64,000 nt of DNA from Fluviibacter sp964498255 (GCA_964498255.1 CAZCGW010000010.1:1-64000), one strand, 5' to 3'. Counted from the first letter of the stretch, positions 9,067 to 18,507 are shown. A program made the numbers and translations. The notes: a model not told the origin generated them from the letters alone.

Positions 9067-10127
9067 GTAAGACGCTACTCGTGATGGCTGGTGGTACCGG
9101 TGGGCATATTTTCCCGGCGCTCGCCGTAGCCGATGTGCTGCGTCAGCGCGGCTGGCGTGTAGTCTGGCTGGGTAATCCGAATGGGATGGAAGCCAAGCTG
9201 GTGCCGGCTCAGGGTTATGAATGTGCCTGGGTTGAGTTTGGTGCTGTGCGCGGCAAGGGCATTATGCGCAAGCTGATGCTGCCCATCACGTTGCTGCGCG
9301 CCTGCCTGGCTGCGCGTCGCGTGATCAAAGAAGTTTGTCCGAATGTGGTGCTGGGTATGGGCGGCTACATTACCTTTCCGGGTGGTGTGATGGCGCGTCT
9401 AGCCGGTGTGCCACTGGTCGTGCATGAGCAGAATGCGGTGGCTGGCCTGGCAAATAAGGTGCTGAGCCATATTGCCACGCGTGTGCTAACAGGATTTCCG
9501 GATACGTTGCCGGATGGTCAGTGGGTCGGCAACCCGGTGCGCGCAGATATTGCGCAGCTGCCAGTGCCTGAAGTGCGTTTTGCCGCGCGGCCGGCTAACG
9601 AGCCACTGCATGTGCTGGTGGTCGGTGGCAGCCTAGGAGCTCAGGCGCTCAATCAGAATCTGCCGCTGGCCGTTGCGCAACTGGTTCCCGGTGAACGTCC
9701 GATGATTCGTCATCAAACGGGCCCGAAAGATCTGGTTGGCGTACAAGCCGCCTACGCCGCCATAGATGCCAATGCCGATGTGCACGCCTTCATCAATGAC
9801 ATGGCTGCAGCCTTTGCCTGGGCAGACCTGGTGGTTTGTCGTTCGGGTGCGTTGACCGTGGCCGAACTGGCAGCGGCCGGGGTGGCCAGTGTGCTGGTGC
9901 CATTTCCGCATGCTGTCGATGACCACCAGCGCGTGAATGCAGAGTTTCTGGTGCGAGGCAACGCTGGACACTGTGTGATTCAGCATGAACTGACGGTCGA
10001 AAATCTGGCGCAACTGTTGTGTCAGTCGCGCGATCAATTGCTGCAACAGGCTGTTGCAGCGCGTGCTCTGGCCCGGCCGGAAGCGGCGCAAACCGTAGCA
10101 AACATTTGTGAGGAGCTTGCCGCATGA
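9063..10127 (+). CDS. murG: UDP-GlcNAc--lipid I N-acetylglucosaminyltransferase MurG
   Basis: A 354-residue GT-B glycosyltransferase acting on the inner face of the membrane to make lipid II. The glycine-rich loop G10-GTGGHIFPAL, the HEQNAVAG segment, VGGSLGAQALN and the donor-site VCRSGALTVAELAA are all family motifs. ATG 9063 overlaps the ftsW stop as ATGA; an upstream in-frame start would lie inside ftsW. It overlaps murC by four bases at 10124-10127. Confidence 0.96.
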   Translation: MSKTLLVMAGGTGGHIFPALAVADVLRQRGWRVVWLGNPNGMEAKLVPAQGYECAWVEFGAVRGKGIMRKLMLPITLLRACLAARRVIKEVCPNVVLGMGGYITFPGGVMARLAGVPLVVHEQNAVAGLANKVLSHIATRVLTGFPDTLPDGQWVGNPVRADIAQLPVPEVRFAARPANEPLHVLVVGGSLGAQALNQNLPLAVAQLVPGERPMIRHQTGPKDLVGVQAAYAAIDANADVHAFINDMAAAFAWADLVVCRSGALTVAELAAAGVASVLVPFPHAVDDHQRVNAEFLVRGNAGHCVIQHELTVENLAQLLCQSRDQLLQQAVAARALARPEAAQTVANICEELAA

Positions 10128-11533
10128 AACACAAGATCCACCATCTGCATTTCATCGGCATTGGCGGCTCGGGTATGAGTGGTATCGCCGAAGTGCTCCT
10201 CAATCTTGGCTACACCGTGAGCGGTTCGGATTTGCAGGCTGGCGCTGTGACGCAACGTCTGGGGGCGCTGGGTGCAAAAATTCTGCTCGGTCATCAGGCC
10301 GCCAATATTGTAGGTGCCGATGCGATCGTGGTTTCAACGGCCGTGCAGGCGGATAACCCCGAAGTGATCGCCGCACGCGAAGCGGGTATCCCGATTGTGC
10401 CGCGGGCACAAATGCTGGCCGAGCTGATGCGGCTCAAGCAAGGCATTGCTGTGGCGGGCACACATGGAAAGACAACGACCACCAGCCTGATTGCATCGAT
10501 TCTGGGCGAGGGCGGGTTTGACCCAACTTTCGTGATCGGTGGTCGCTTGAACGCGGCTGGCGCAAATGCACGGTTAGGTAAAGGCGACTTCCTGGTGGCC
10601 GAGGCCGACGAATCAGATGCGTCTTTCCTGCGGCTGTCGCCAGTGATTTCAGTGGTGACCAATATCGACGCCGACCATATGGAAACTTATGGGCATGACT
10701 TCGGTAAGCTGAAGCAGGTCTTCGTGGATTTCCTCGAGCGTTTGCCCTTCTATGGCGTTGCCGTTTTGTGCACGGATGATCCGAACGTGAATGAAATCAT
10801 TCCACAGGTCACCAAGCAGATTGTGCGTTATGGGTTGAATGAACAGGCCAATATTCGTGCCGAAGATGTGCGCGCCGACAATGGCCGCATGCACTTCACA
10901 GCCGTGCGCAGAAATGGTTCGATATCGCGTCTGCCGATTACCTTGAATCTGCCGGGTGTGCATTATGTACAGAACGCCCTCGCTGCAATTGCCGTGGCCA
11001 CTGAGGTTGGCGCCTCCGATGAATCAATCATCAAGGCGCTCGGCGAGTTCCGTGGGGTGGGTCGTCGCTTCCAGCGGTATGGCGAACTGCCTTTGCCAAA
11101 GGGCGGCGCGGTCACCGTGATTGATGACTATGGTCATCACCCCGTAGAGATGGTGGCCACATTGGCTGCTGCGCGTGGCGCCTTCCCGGATCGTCGTCTG
11201 GTGCTGGCCTTCCAGCCGCATCGCTATTCGCGCACGCGCGATTGCTTTGAAGATTTTGTGCAGGTACTTGGCACGGTGGATGTGCTGTTGCTCACCGAAG
11301 TTTATGCCGCTGGCGAGGCGCCAGTAGTGGCTGCCGATGGCCGTGCGCTAACCCGGGCGATTCGTGTCACGGGCAAGATCGAGCCGCAATTTGTCGAGTC
11401 GGTGAATGATCTTCCGGAAGCCTTGCTGGATACCCTGCAGGACGGGGATGTCTTGCTGACCATGGGTGCCGGTTCGATTGGCGGAACAGCCAGCAAGCTT
11501 TTTGAAACTGTGGGTGCGGTTCCAGAACAATGA
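10124..11533 (+). CDS. murC: UDP-N-acetylmuramate--L-alanine ligase MurC
   Basis: A 469-residue ligase that starts the stem peptide by adding L-Ala to UDP-MurNAc. Visible are the N-terminal GIGGSGMSG nucleotide-binding turn, the P-loop G112-THGKTT (Lys116), the DYGHHPVE motif and LAFQPHRYSRT. It overlaps murG upstream and murB downstream, each by a four-base ATGA, consistent with one transcript. Confidence 0.96.
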   Translation: MKHKIHHLHFIGIGGSGMSGIAEVLLNLGYTVSGSDLQAGAVTQRLGALGAKILLGHQAANIVGADAIVVSTAVQADNPEVIAAREAGIPIVPRAQMLAELMRLKQGIAVAGTHGKTTTTSLIASILGEGGFDPTFVIGGRLNAAGANARLGKGDFLVAEADESDASFLRLSPVISVVTNIDADHMETYGHDFGKLKQVFVDFLERLPFYGVAVLCTDDPNVNEIIPQVTKQIVRYGLNEQANIRAEDVRADNGRMHFTAVRRNGSISRLPITLNLPGVHYVQNALAAIAVATEVGASDESIIKALGEFRGVGRRFQRYGELPLPKGGAVTVIDDYGHHPVEMVATLAAARGAFPDRRLVLAFQPHRYSRTRDCFEDFVQVLGTVDVLLLTEVYAAGEAPVVAADGRALTRAIRVTGKIEPQFVESVNDLPEALLDTLQDGDVLLTMGAGSIGGTASKLFETVGAVPEQ

Positions 11534-12501
11534 TGATGACCGAACCACGCCACTTCAACCCATCGCTGCCTGCATTGCGCGGTCAGTGGGCTGAACACGT
11601 CTCCATGGCCAAACATGTGTCATGGCGGGCGGGTGGTGTGGCGCGACGCACTTATGTACCGGCAGATCTGGAAGATCTGGCAGTGATGCTGGCAAACTTG
11701 CCTGCCGATGAGCCAGTGCTGTTTGTCGGCCTCGGTAGCAACCTGCTGGTGCGCGATGGGGGTTACAACGGCACGGTGGTGTTCTTGCATGCCGCGCTCA
11801 ACACCTTGCGTGTTGAACAGGATCAAGCCAATACGACTTCGCCACTGATTTATGCCGAGGCCGGTGTGGCCAGTCCGAAGGTGGCGCGTTTTGCCGCCAA
11901 CCTCGGTTGTGATGCGGCATTTCTGGCGGGCATCCCGGGCACCATCGGTGGTGCCTTGGCCATGAATGCCGGTTGTTATGGTGCGGAGACCTGGTCCTTT
12001 GTTGAGCGGGTTTGCACGATTGATCGTGCGGGCATACGACATGTGCGCCAACCACAAGCCTATGACATCGGTTACCGCCATGTAGCCGCAGTGAATCAGG
12101 AATCGGCTGAAGAGGTATTTGCCGGTGCCTGGTTCCGTTTCCCGCAAATGCCATCATCGGCAGCGCGTGACTGCATCAAGACCTTGCTTGAAAAACGCGT
12201 GGCCAGCCAGCCATTACGTTGGCCGAATGCCGGTTCGGTGTTCCGTAATCCACCGGGTGACTTTGCGGCACGTCTGATCGAAGCAACTGGCCTTAAAGGC
12301 TTTGCGATTGGTGGCGTAGAAGTCAGTCAGCAGCACGCCAACTTTATAGTCAATGCAACGGGTGGTGCGACAGCGGGCGATATCGAAACACTCATTACGA
12401 CGGTGCAGACGCGCGTGGCGGCGGCAACCGGCGTGCAACTGATTCGTGAAGTGCGCATCGTGGGTGACGCACAATCTTCCTCTCTTTCTTCCGAGGCCTA
12501 A
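11530..12501 (+). CDS. murB: UDP-N-acetylenolpyruvoylglucosamine reductase MurB
   Basis: A 323-residue FAD enzyme that reduces UDP-GlcNAc-enolpyruvate to UDP-MurNAc with NADPH. The FAD-binding region FVGLGSNLLVRDGG, GIPGTIGGALAMNAGCYG and the catalytic GSVFRNP (with the proton-donor serine of the family) are present. The start is an ATGATGATG run at 11530, so any of the three codons could serve; the first overlaps the murC stop. A 12-residue N-terminal lead precedes the conserved fold. Confidence 0.94.
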   Translation: MMMTEPRHFNPSLPALRGQWAEHVSMAKHVSWRAGGVARRTYVPADLEDLAVMLANLPADEPVLFVGLGSNLLVRDGGYNGTVVFLHAALNTLRVEQDQANTTSPLIYAEAGVASPKVARFAANLGCDAAFLAGIPGTIGGALAMNAGCYGAETWSFVERVCTIDRAGIRHVRQPQAYDIGYRHVAAVNQESAEEVFAGAWFRFPQMPSSAARDCIKTLLEKRVASQPLRWPNAGSVFRNPPGDFAARLIEATGLKGFAIGGVEVSQQHANFIVNATGGATAGDIETLITTVQTRVAAATGVQLIREVRIVGDAQSSSLSSEA

Positions 12502-12505
12502 GTCT

Positions 12506-13465
12506 ATGTCTGGCACGATCGATCCTAAATCTCTCGGTAAGGTTGCCGTGCTGTTCGGCGGTTCGTCCGCCGAGCGCGAGGTGTCGCTCAATAGCGGTAG
12601 TCGTGTGCTGGCCGCATTGCAGCGCCAGGGTGTTGATGCCCATGCTTTTGATCCGGCAGAAACACCGCTGACAGCCATTGAGCACGCCGGATTTGATCGT
12701 GCATTTATTGCCCTGCATGGCGGGATTGGTGAAAACGGTACTTTGCAGGGTTTTCTGGAAATGATTGGTCTGCCTTATACCGGTAGTGGGGTTCTGGCCT
12801 CTGCACTGGCGATGGACAAATGGCGTTCGAAGCTGGTCTGGCAGGCCGCCGGTTTGCCGACGCCGGGTTACCGTTTGATTGATGCCGACTCGGATGCGCA
12901 GGCAGTCATTGATGCGCTGGGTTTGCCGCTGTTTGTGAAGCCCGTTCATGAAGGCTCGAGCGTGGGCGTGACCAAAGTAAAAACCCTCGCCGATCTGATG
13001 CCAGCCTGGGAAGACGCTAGCCGCCATGATTCGGCTGTGATCGCCGAAACGGCATTGCTCGGCGGTGAATTCACCGTGGCTGTCTGGCAAACGCCAAATG
13101 GATTGCAGGCATTGCCGCCAGTGCGCATTGTGCCTGCCACGGAGTTCTACGATTACGAAGCCAAGTACAACCGCGATGACACGCAATACAACGTGCCTTG
13201 TGGTTTGCCTGAAGCACAAGTGGCGCACATGCAGGACCTGGCGGTTGAGGCTTTCGAGGCATTAGGTTGTCGTGGTTGGGGGCGTATCGATTTTCTGCTG
13301 GATAGTGCTGGCGCGCCGTATGTGCTGGAAGCGAACACCGCCCCGGGTATGACGGATCACTCACTGGTGCCTATGGCAGCACGTGCGGATGGCGTGGATT
13401 ACGACCATCTGGTGCTGACGGTTGCCGCCATGGCCAGCCTCGATGCTGGCTCTACGGGCGCGTAA
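12506..13465 (+). CDS. ddl: D-alanine--D-alanine ligase
   Basis: A 319-residue ATP-grasp enzyme that makes the D-Ala-D-Ala dipeptide used by MurF. Family motifs are VAVLFGGSSAEREVSLNSG, HGGIGENGTLQGFLE, YTGSGVLASALAMDKWRSK and VLEANTAPGMTDHSLVP. ATG 12506 follows the murB stop by four bases, and the reading frame upstream belongs to murB. Its place between murB and ftsQ is the standard dcw order. Confidence 0.95.
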   Translation: MSGTIDPKSLGKVAVLFGGSSAEREVSLNSGSRVLAALQRQGVDAHAFDPAETPLTAIEHAGFDRAFIALHGGIGENGTLQGFLEMIGLPYTGSGVLASALAMDKWRSKLVWQAAGLPTPGYRLIDADSDAQAVIDALGLPLFVKPVHEGSSVGVTKVKTLADLMPAWEDASRHDSAVIAETALLGGEFTVAVWQTPNGLQALPPVRIVPATEFYDYEAKYNRDDTQYNVPCGLPEAQVAHMQDLAVEAFEALGCRGWGRIDFLLDSAGAPYVLEANTAPGMTDHSLVPMAARADGVDYDHLVLTVAAMASLDAGSTGA

Positions 13466-13477
13466 GGACACACGATC

Positions 13478-14269
13478 ATGATCTGGAACCGTCCTGACTT
13501 GATGAACCGGCTGGCCAGCCTCTTTTGGGGCCTGGGGCTGCTGCTCATTCTTGTATCGGGTGTGCTCATGGTCATTCGCATGCCATTCTTTCCGGTGCGT
13601 GATGTGGTACTGACTAAGCCGCTGGAGCGCGTGCAGCTGGAAGATATTCGTGCCGGCATAGCCCCCTTTATCGGTGGCAACTTCTTTACGGTGGATCTGA
13701 AAGCGATTCGTCAGGGTGCCGAGCAACAGCCATGGGTGTATCGCGCCGATGTGCGTCGTCAGGGCTTTGGTAGTCTGGCACTCAGTATTGATGAACAGGT
13801 GCCCACCGCCCGTTGGGGCAATGAAGGTACGCGCACCACATCGGAGTGGTTGAACCGCGATGGTGAAGTCTTTGAAGTGCCTGACAGTTCATTGGGTAGC
13901 GCTGGTCAGGGTTTGCCTGTGCTGCATGGCCCGCTCGATACGGGTAATGAGTTGATGGCGCGTTACGTGCGCTACAGCAAGCTGCTTGAGCCAACGGGCC
14001 GCACGATTCGCCAGCTGGATCTGAGCCCGCGCCTGTCATGGAGTATGCGTCTTGATAATGGCACCCGCGTTGAGATGGGGCGTGAGCGCACCCTCAATAG
14101 TGCCGATGAGCAAGTGAATCTGTTTGTTTCGTTGTATCCCCAATTGGTGAGCAATCGCCCGGTAGCCCCGGCGGTGGTTGATCTCCGTTATCCAGCCGGT
14201 GTGGCAGTGCGGTACCCAACCGCACCGGCAGCCGCTTCTATCCCTTCTGACCGTAAAGGCAAGTCATGA
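13478..14269 (+). CDS. ftsQ: Cell division protein FtsQ
   Basis: A 263-residue bitopic protein: short cytoplasmic start, one transmembrane segment at about residues 11-30 (LASLFWGLGLLLILVSGVLM), then a periplasmic POTRA-like domain (FFPVRDVVLTKPLERVQLED) and the FtsQ domain with GNFFTVDLKAI and WLNRDGEVFE. By family knowledge it links the early Z-ring proteins to FtsLB and FtsWI. It follows ddl by 12 bases and overlaps ftsA (ATGA at 14266-14269). Confidence 0.94.
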   Translation: MIWNRPDLMNRLASLFWGLGLLLILVSGVLMVIRMPFFPVRDVVLTKPLERVQLEDIRAGIAPFIGGNFFTVDLKAIRQGAEQQPWVYRADVRRQGFGSLALSIDEQVPTARWGNEGTRTTSEWLNRDGEVFEVPDSSLGSAGQGLPVLHGPLDTGNELMARYVRYSKLLEPTGRTIRQLDLSPRLSWSMRLDNGTRVEMGRERTLNSADEQVNLFVSLYPQLVSNRPVAPAVVDLRYPAGVAVRYPTAPAAASIPSDRKGKS

Positions 14270-15498
14270 GCAGAGAGACTAAAGAACTGATTGTCGGCCT
14301 CGACATTGGTACATCCAAGATTGTGGCAGTCGTTGCCGAAGTGGCAGCCGATGGCCGCCTGAATGTGCTGGGGGTTGGCGCACAAGAAGCGCGCGGCTTA
14401 TCACGTGGTGTCGTCGTTAATATCGAAGACACCGTGCAGGCGATCTCCAAAGTGATCCAGGAAGTCGAGCTGATGGCGGACTGCAAGGTCAAGGATGTAT
14501 ACACCGGTATCGCCGGTAGCCACATCCGTAGTTTCAACTCCAATGGCATGGTCGCCATCAAGGATAAAGAAGTTAGCCCGGGCGATATTGATCGCGTGAT
14601 CGAAACCGCACGCGCAATGCCGATTCCTGCCGAGCAGGAAATTCTGCACATCCTCACGCAGGAATTCGTGATCGATGGTCAGGATGGAATCCGCGAACCA
14701 ATCGGCATGAGCGGCATGCGTCTGGAAGTCAAAGTGCACATCGTCACCGGTGCGATCTCTGCGGCCCAGAACATTGTGAAGTGCGTTCGCCGTTGCGGTC
14801 TTGATGTTAACGACCTGGTGCTGCAGCCGCTGGCATCGAGCTATGCCGTGCTGTCTGAAGATGAAAAAGACCTGGGCGTTTGCCTGATTGATATTGGCGG
14901 CGGCACGACAGACATTGCCGTCTGGGCACAGGGTGCGATTCGTCACACGGCCGTGATCCCCATCGCCGGTAATCAGGTGACCAACGATATCGCTATGGCC
15001 CTGCGTACCCCAACGCGCGACGCAGAAGACATTAAACGCCGTTCGGGTTGCGCGCTGGCAGATCTAGCCAATCCGGAAGAAGTGATTGAAGTCGCTGGTG
15101 TAGATGATCGTCCGAGCCGCAAGCTCTCGCGTCGTGCACTGGCCGATGTGATTCAGCCGCGCGTGGAAGAGTTGTTCGAGATTGTGCAGGCCGAGCTGCG
15201 CCGTTCCGGTTACGAGAACGTGTTGTCATCCGGCATCGTGCTCACGGGTGGCTCCGCTGCGATGCCCGGAATGATTGAGCTGGGTGAAGAGATTTTCCAC
15301 ATGCCCGTGCGCCTGGGTGAGCCCAAGTACAGCGGTCCGCTGGTCGACGTAATCAAGTCGCCACGCTATGCCACGGCATTCGGTCTGATCCTCGAAGCCT
15401 ACAACCAGCGTAAACGTGGTCAACAGGTGCGCGAGAAGCAGGGCGGCGTGAAAGACGTATTCGGATCCATGCGTGCATGGTTCGAGAAGAATTTTTAA
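14266..15498 (+). CDS. ftsA: Cell division protein FtsA
   Basis: A 410-residue actin-like ATPase that tethers FtsZ to the membrane. Phosphate-binding loops VGLDIGTSKIVAVV and CLIDIGGGTTDIAVW, the adenosine motif VLTGGSAAMPG and a C-terminal amphipathic tail (FGSMRAWFEKNF) for membrane targeting are all visible. The start overlaps the ftsQ stop. A 121-bp gap with an inverted repeat separates it from ftsZ. Confidence 0.97.
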   Translation: MSRETKELIVGLDIGTSKIVAVVAEVAADGRLNVLGVGAQEARGLSRGVVVNIEDTVQAISKVIQEVELMADCKVKDVYTGIAGSHIRSFNSNGMVAIKDKEVSPGDIDRVIETARAMPIPAEQEILHILTQEFVIDGQDGIREPIGMSGMRLEVKVHIVTGAISAAQNIVKCVRRCGLDVNDLVLQPLASSYAVLSEDEKDLGVCLIDIGGGTTDIAVWAQGAIRHTAVIPIAGNQVTNDIAMALRTPTRDAEDIKRRSGCALADLANPEEVIEVAGVDDRPSRKLSRRALADVIQPRVEELFEIVQAELRRSGYENVLSSGIVLTGGSAAMPGMIELGEEIFHMPVRLGEPKYSGPLVDVIKSPRYATAFGLILEAYNQRKRGQQVREKQGGVKDVFGSMRAWFEKNF

Positions 15499-15512
15499 TT
15501 CAGGAATTTCCG

Positions 15513-15535
15513 GTTGCGTATGCGCAGTACGCAAC
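15513..15535. promoter_or_regulatory. Inverted repeat in the ftsA-ftsZ gap
   Basis: Two perfect 8-base arms, GTTGCGTA and TACGCAAC, flank a 7-base centre (TGCGCAG). There is no T-run after it, so it does not look like an intrinsic terminator. It sits 85 bases upstream of the ftsZ start, where a binding site or mRNA hairpin tuning FtsZ output is possible. The function is inferred from position only. Confidence 0.5.
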
Positions 15536-15619
15536 TGTGAAGTGGCAGTGAAAGCAGCAAAGGCAATACCCGTAGCAATTACCCAATAGTTTGATTTTAA
15601 GTTTTTAACGGAGGCAGTT

Positions 15620-16807
15620 ATGTTTGAAATTATCGAGAAAGAATCCAACGGCACAATCATCAAAGTGATCGGTGTGGGTGGTGCAGGTGGCAATGCCATC
15701 GACCACATGATTCGCGAGAACGTGCACGGCGTGCAGTTCATCGCAGCCAATACCGATGCGCAAGCGCTGAACAACAGCCTGGCCGGTCATCGTATGCAAC
15801 TGGGTGGTTCGGGTCTGGGTGCTGGTGCCAAGCCAGCCGCAGGTCGTGCAGCTGCTGAAGAGCAACGTGAACAGATCAAAGAGTCGCTGCGTGGTGCACA
15901 CATGGTATTCATTACGGCCGGTATGGGTGGTGGTACGGGTACTGGTGCGGCACCCATCGTGGCTGAAGTTGCACGCGAACTGGGTATCCTCAGCGTTGCT
16001 GTGGTCACCAAGCCATTCATGTTCGAAGGTAAGCGCATGAAAGCCGCTGAAGCTGGCATCGCCGAGCTGGAGCAGCATGTAGATTCGCTGATCGTTATTC
16101 TGAACGATCGCCTGATGGATGTGCTGGGTGACGATGCTGAAATGGAAGCCTGCTTCCAGGCTGCAGACGATGTGCTGCGTAACGCTGTGGGTGGTATCGC
16201 CGAAATCATTACCCTCAAGGGTCTGGTTAACGTTGACTTCGAAGACGTTCGCACCGTTATGGGCGCCATGGGTCGTGCCATGATGGGTTCGGCCGCTGCT
16301 GAAGGTATGGATCGTGCACGCCTGGCTGCCGAGCAAGCCGTTGCCTGCCCGCTGCTGGAAGGTGTTGAACTGTCGGGTGCCAAGGGCGTGCTGGTGAACA
16401 TCACCGCCTCCAAGTCGCTCAAGATGCGTGAAGTCAACGAAGTCATGGCCACCATTGGTGACCACGTGTCGGACGAAGCTGAAATCATCTTCGGTGCCGT
16501 GTTTGACGAAAGCATGGGCGACCAGATGCGTGTGACTGTTGTTGCCACCGGTCTGGAAGACGTGAAGGCGCGTGGCGTGAAGAGCACCCGCGAAACATTG
16601 ACCGTGATCGAGCCGCTACGTGCTACTGGTACCGGCGATGCCACACCGTTTGGTGATTTCAGCCAGTACGATCTGCCACCCGGCATGCGTTCGGCACGTC
16701 AGGCCGCTGTAACACCTGCTGCCAGCAACCTGAAGGTTGAAGCCTTTGTGTCGCAGGGTGTAGATCACTACGACATTCCAGCCTTCCTGCGTAAGCAGGC
16801 TGACTGA
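15620..16807 (+). CDS. ftsZ: Cell division protein FtsZ
   Basis: A 395-residue tubulin-like GTPase that forms the Z ring. The GTP-binding signature GMGGGTGTGAAP, the N-terminal VIGVGGAGGNAIDHM and the T7-loop region NVDFEDVR are present. The C-terminal conserved peptide YDIPAFLRKQAD, which binds FtsA and ZapD in related bacteria, is intact. A strong ribosome binding site (CGGAGG, 15609-15614) precedes ATG 15620, in line with high expression. ZapD is encoded at 48724-49545 in this window. Confidence 0.98.
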   Translation: MFEIIEKESNGTIIKVIGVGGAGGNAIDHMIRENVHGVQFIAANTDAQALNNSLAGHRMQLGGSGLGAGAKPAAGRAAAEEQREQIKESLRGAHMVFITAGMGGGTGTGAAPIVAEVARELGILSVAVVTKPFMFEGKRMKAAEAGIAELEQHVDSLIVILNDRLMDVLGDDAEMEACFQAADDVLRNAVGGIAEIITLKGLVNVDFEDVRTVMGAMGRAMMGSAAAEGMDRARLAAEQAVACPLLEGVELSGAKGVLVNITASKSLKMREVNEVMATIGDHVSDEAEIIFGAVFDESMGDQMRVTVVATGLEDVKARGVKSTRETLTVIEPLRATGTGDATPFGDFSQYDLPPGMRSARQAAVTPAASNLKVEAFVSQGVDHYDIPAFLRKQAD

Positions 16808-16840
16808 TTGCCTGAGTCTGTTCCAGATAAGCTGAATCCG

Positions 16841-16867
16841 TTGCGGCGCCCTGCGCAGGCGCTGCAA
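16841..16867 (+). terminator. Hairpin downstream of ftsZ
   Basis: The 10-base arms TTGCGGCGCC and GGCGCTGCAA pair with one mismatch around a 7-base loop. It lies 34 bases after the ftsZ stop and before the lpxC promoter. No U-run follows, so it may be a weak terminator or a processing/stability hairpin. Confidence 0.4.
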
Positions 16868-16916
16868 AAATATCGGTTAACTGGTTGAAGTATAAGCAGT
16901 AATTGTTTTGCCTCCG

Positions 16917-16945
16917 TTGGGAAGGCCCCGTGACTGTGCTAGAAT
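16917..16945 (+). promoter_or_regulatory. Candidate sigma70 promoter of lpxC
   Basis: TTGGGA (16917-16922) and TAGAAT (16940-16945) are separated by 17 bases. The predicted leader to the lpxC start is about 55 bases. This agrees with lpxC being transcribed apart from ftsZ. Confidence 0.55.
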
Positions 16946-17005
16946 CGGCCGGTCAGGGGGCTCCGTCCCTCTAAAGAAATCGGCTGTTAAAGCGCGTCGC
17001 ACACT

Positions 17006-17941
17006 ATGTCTAAAATGCTCTGTCAACGTACTGTCAAATCCGTCATCCGCGCCAGTGGCGTGGGTTTGCACTCGGGTAAAAAAGTCACGCTGACCCTGCG
17101 TCCAGCGGCGCCTGATACCGGCATCATGTTCCGCCGCGTTGATTTGGAAACCCCGGTTGATATCAAGGCCAGCGCCTTAACCGTGGGCGATACGCGTATG
17201 TGCTCCTGTCTGGATGTGGATGGTGTCCGCATCGGCACGGTTGAGCATCTCATGTCGGCGCTCTGTGGGCTGGGTATCGATAACGTCTGGATTGATCTGG
17301 ATGCGGCTGAAGTGCCCATTCTCGATGGTTCGTCATCGCCTTTCGTATTTCTGATCCAGTCAGCAGGTATTAGCGAGCAGAATGTGCCCAAGCGTTTTCT
17401 GCGTATCAAGAAACCCGTCGAAGTATGTGAAGGCGATAAGATCGCCCGACTTGCGCCGTACGCTGGTTTCAAACTGAATTTCTCGATCGTTTTTAATCAC
17501 CCGGCGATTGACCGCACTGGTCAGCAGGTGAGCTTTGATTTTGCCGATCAGGGTTACACGCGTGACATCGCCCGTGCCCGTACCTTTGGCTTTACCCAGG
17601 AAGTCGAATTCCTGCGCGAAAACGGTCTTGCTCTCGGTGGTGGTCTGGAAAATGCCGTCGTGCTGGATGAGTACCGCATCCTCAATGCCGATGGCCTGCG
17701 TTACAACGATGAGTTCGTAAAGCACAAAGTGCTGGATGCCATTGGCGATCTGTATCTGATCGGTCATCCGATCATCGGTGAATTTACGGCGCATAAATCC
17801 GGTCACGACCTGAACAACAAACTGGCGCGTGCCGTGCTGGCTGATGCCGAATCTTACGAGATTGTGTCCTTTGTGCCGCCGGAAGAGGCGCCTGCCGGCG
17901 TTACGCGCTGGATGCAGCAGGCTTACGCGCTGACCGCCTAA
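17006..17941 (+). CDS. lpxC: UDP-3-O-acyl-N-acetylglucosamine deacetylase LpxC
   Basis: A 311-residue zinc amidase that makes the first committed step of lipid A synthesis. Seen are QRTVKSVIRASGVGLHSG, the zinc-ligand motif VEHLMSALCGLG, the substrate loop and HKSGHDLNNKLARA. ATG 17006 was chosen, but ATG 17015 (giving MLCQRTVKS) would match family N-termini at least as well. Its stop abuts the stop of the convergent DUF721 gene with no spacer. Placement after ftsZ is conserved in proteobacteria. Confidence 0.96.
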   Translation: MSKMLCQRTVKSVIRASGVGLHSGKKVTLTLRPAAPDTGIMFRRVDLETPVDIKASALTVGDTRMCSCLDVDGVRIGTVEHLMSALCGLGIDNVWIDLDAAEVPILDGSSSPFVFLIQSAGISEQNVPKRFLRIKKPVEVCEGDKIARLAPYAGFKLNFSIVFNHPAIDRTGQQVSFDFADQGYTRDIARARTFGFTQEVEFLRENGLALGGGLENAVVLDEYRILNADGLRYNDEFVKHKVLDAIGDLYLIGHPIIGEFTAHKSGHDLNNKLARAVLADAESYEIVSFVPPEEAPAGVTRWMQQAYALTA

Positions 17942-18445
17942 TTAATCTGTCTTGGCAGACTGCCGCAGTTTTGCCAGAGCGGCTTTCAAGCCTTCATCAC
18001 TGATTTCATTTTCCAGAGCGCTCAATGCTTCGGCAGCGCCTGCTGATAGCGGGTCGCGGTGAAATGGCGTTGTCTCTTTGTCTGCCGGTAAGCCGGGGCG
18101 CACCCGCACTTCCAACGCGCTGCAAGCAAAACCCGCTTGCCGCCAGCCGTTGATCAGGCTGGGGCCCATCTGGCGTAGCCGCGCCCCCAGGCTGGGGTGA
18201 TTGCAGAGCACGCTGATCGTATCTCCGCTCAGATTGGCAACCCGGCAGCTTTTGCCCATGGCGGGTGGCAGCGTTTTCGCCAAGACGTCCTGCAGGGTTT
18301 GCAGCGTGCGGGCGTGCTGCATTAGGCCGCCCAGTGTGGCCGTTGCCGCTTCCTGGCTGCGCGCAGCGCCGCCATATTCCAGCACATCGGAAAGGGCGCG
18401 GAAGCTGCGGTTACGGGAGTTGCTGCGGGTTGGGTACATAACCAT
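17942..18445 (-). CDS. DUF721 family protein, DciA-like
   Basis: A 167-residue protein with the DUF721 fold: an N-terminal segment LGGLMQHARTLQTLQDVLAKTL, then VANLSGDTISVLCNHPSLGARLRQ. Members of this family near lpxC/secA in beta- and gammaproteobacteria are related to DciA, a loader of the replicative helicase DnaB; that role here is inference. The C-terminal third is less conserved and contains repeated short helices. ATG 18439 is an alternative start. It converges on lpxC with adjoining stop codons. Confidence 0.75.
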   Translation of the reverse strand: MVMYPTRSNSRNRSFRALSDVLEYGGAARSQEAATATLGGLMQHARTLQTLQDVLAKTLPPAMGKSCRVANLSGDTISVLCNHPSLGARLRQMGPSLINGWRQAGFACSALEVRVRPGLPADKETTPFHRDPLSAGAAEALSALENEISDEGLKAALAKLRQSAKTD

Positions 18446-18507
18446 AGGTTAGCTGAAACGATGGTTTTTGTCAGGCAGAGAAGGGCTATGCCGTGATCAA
18501 AGGCGCC

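Noticed and set aside
12395..13228. Antisense open frame of 277 codons opposite ddl
   Set aside because: Composition (His/Arg/Gln-rich) and lack of any family motif mark it as a shadow of ddl.
15605..16686. Two antisense open frames of nearly 300 codons opposite ftsZ
   Set aside because: Both mirror the codon bias of highly expressed ftsZ and show no plausible protein features.
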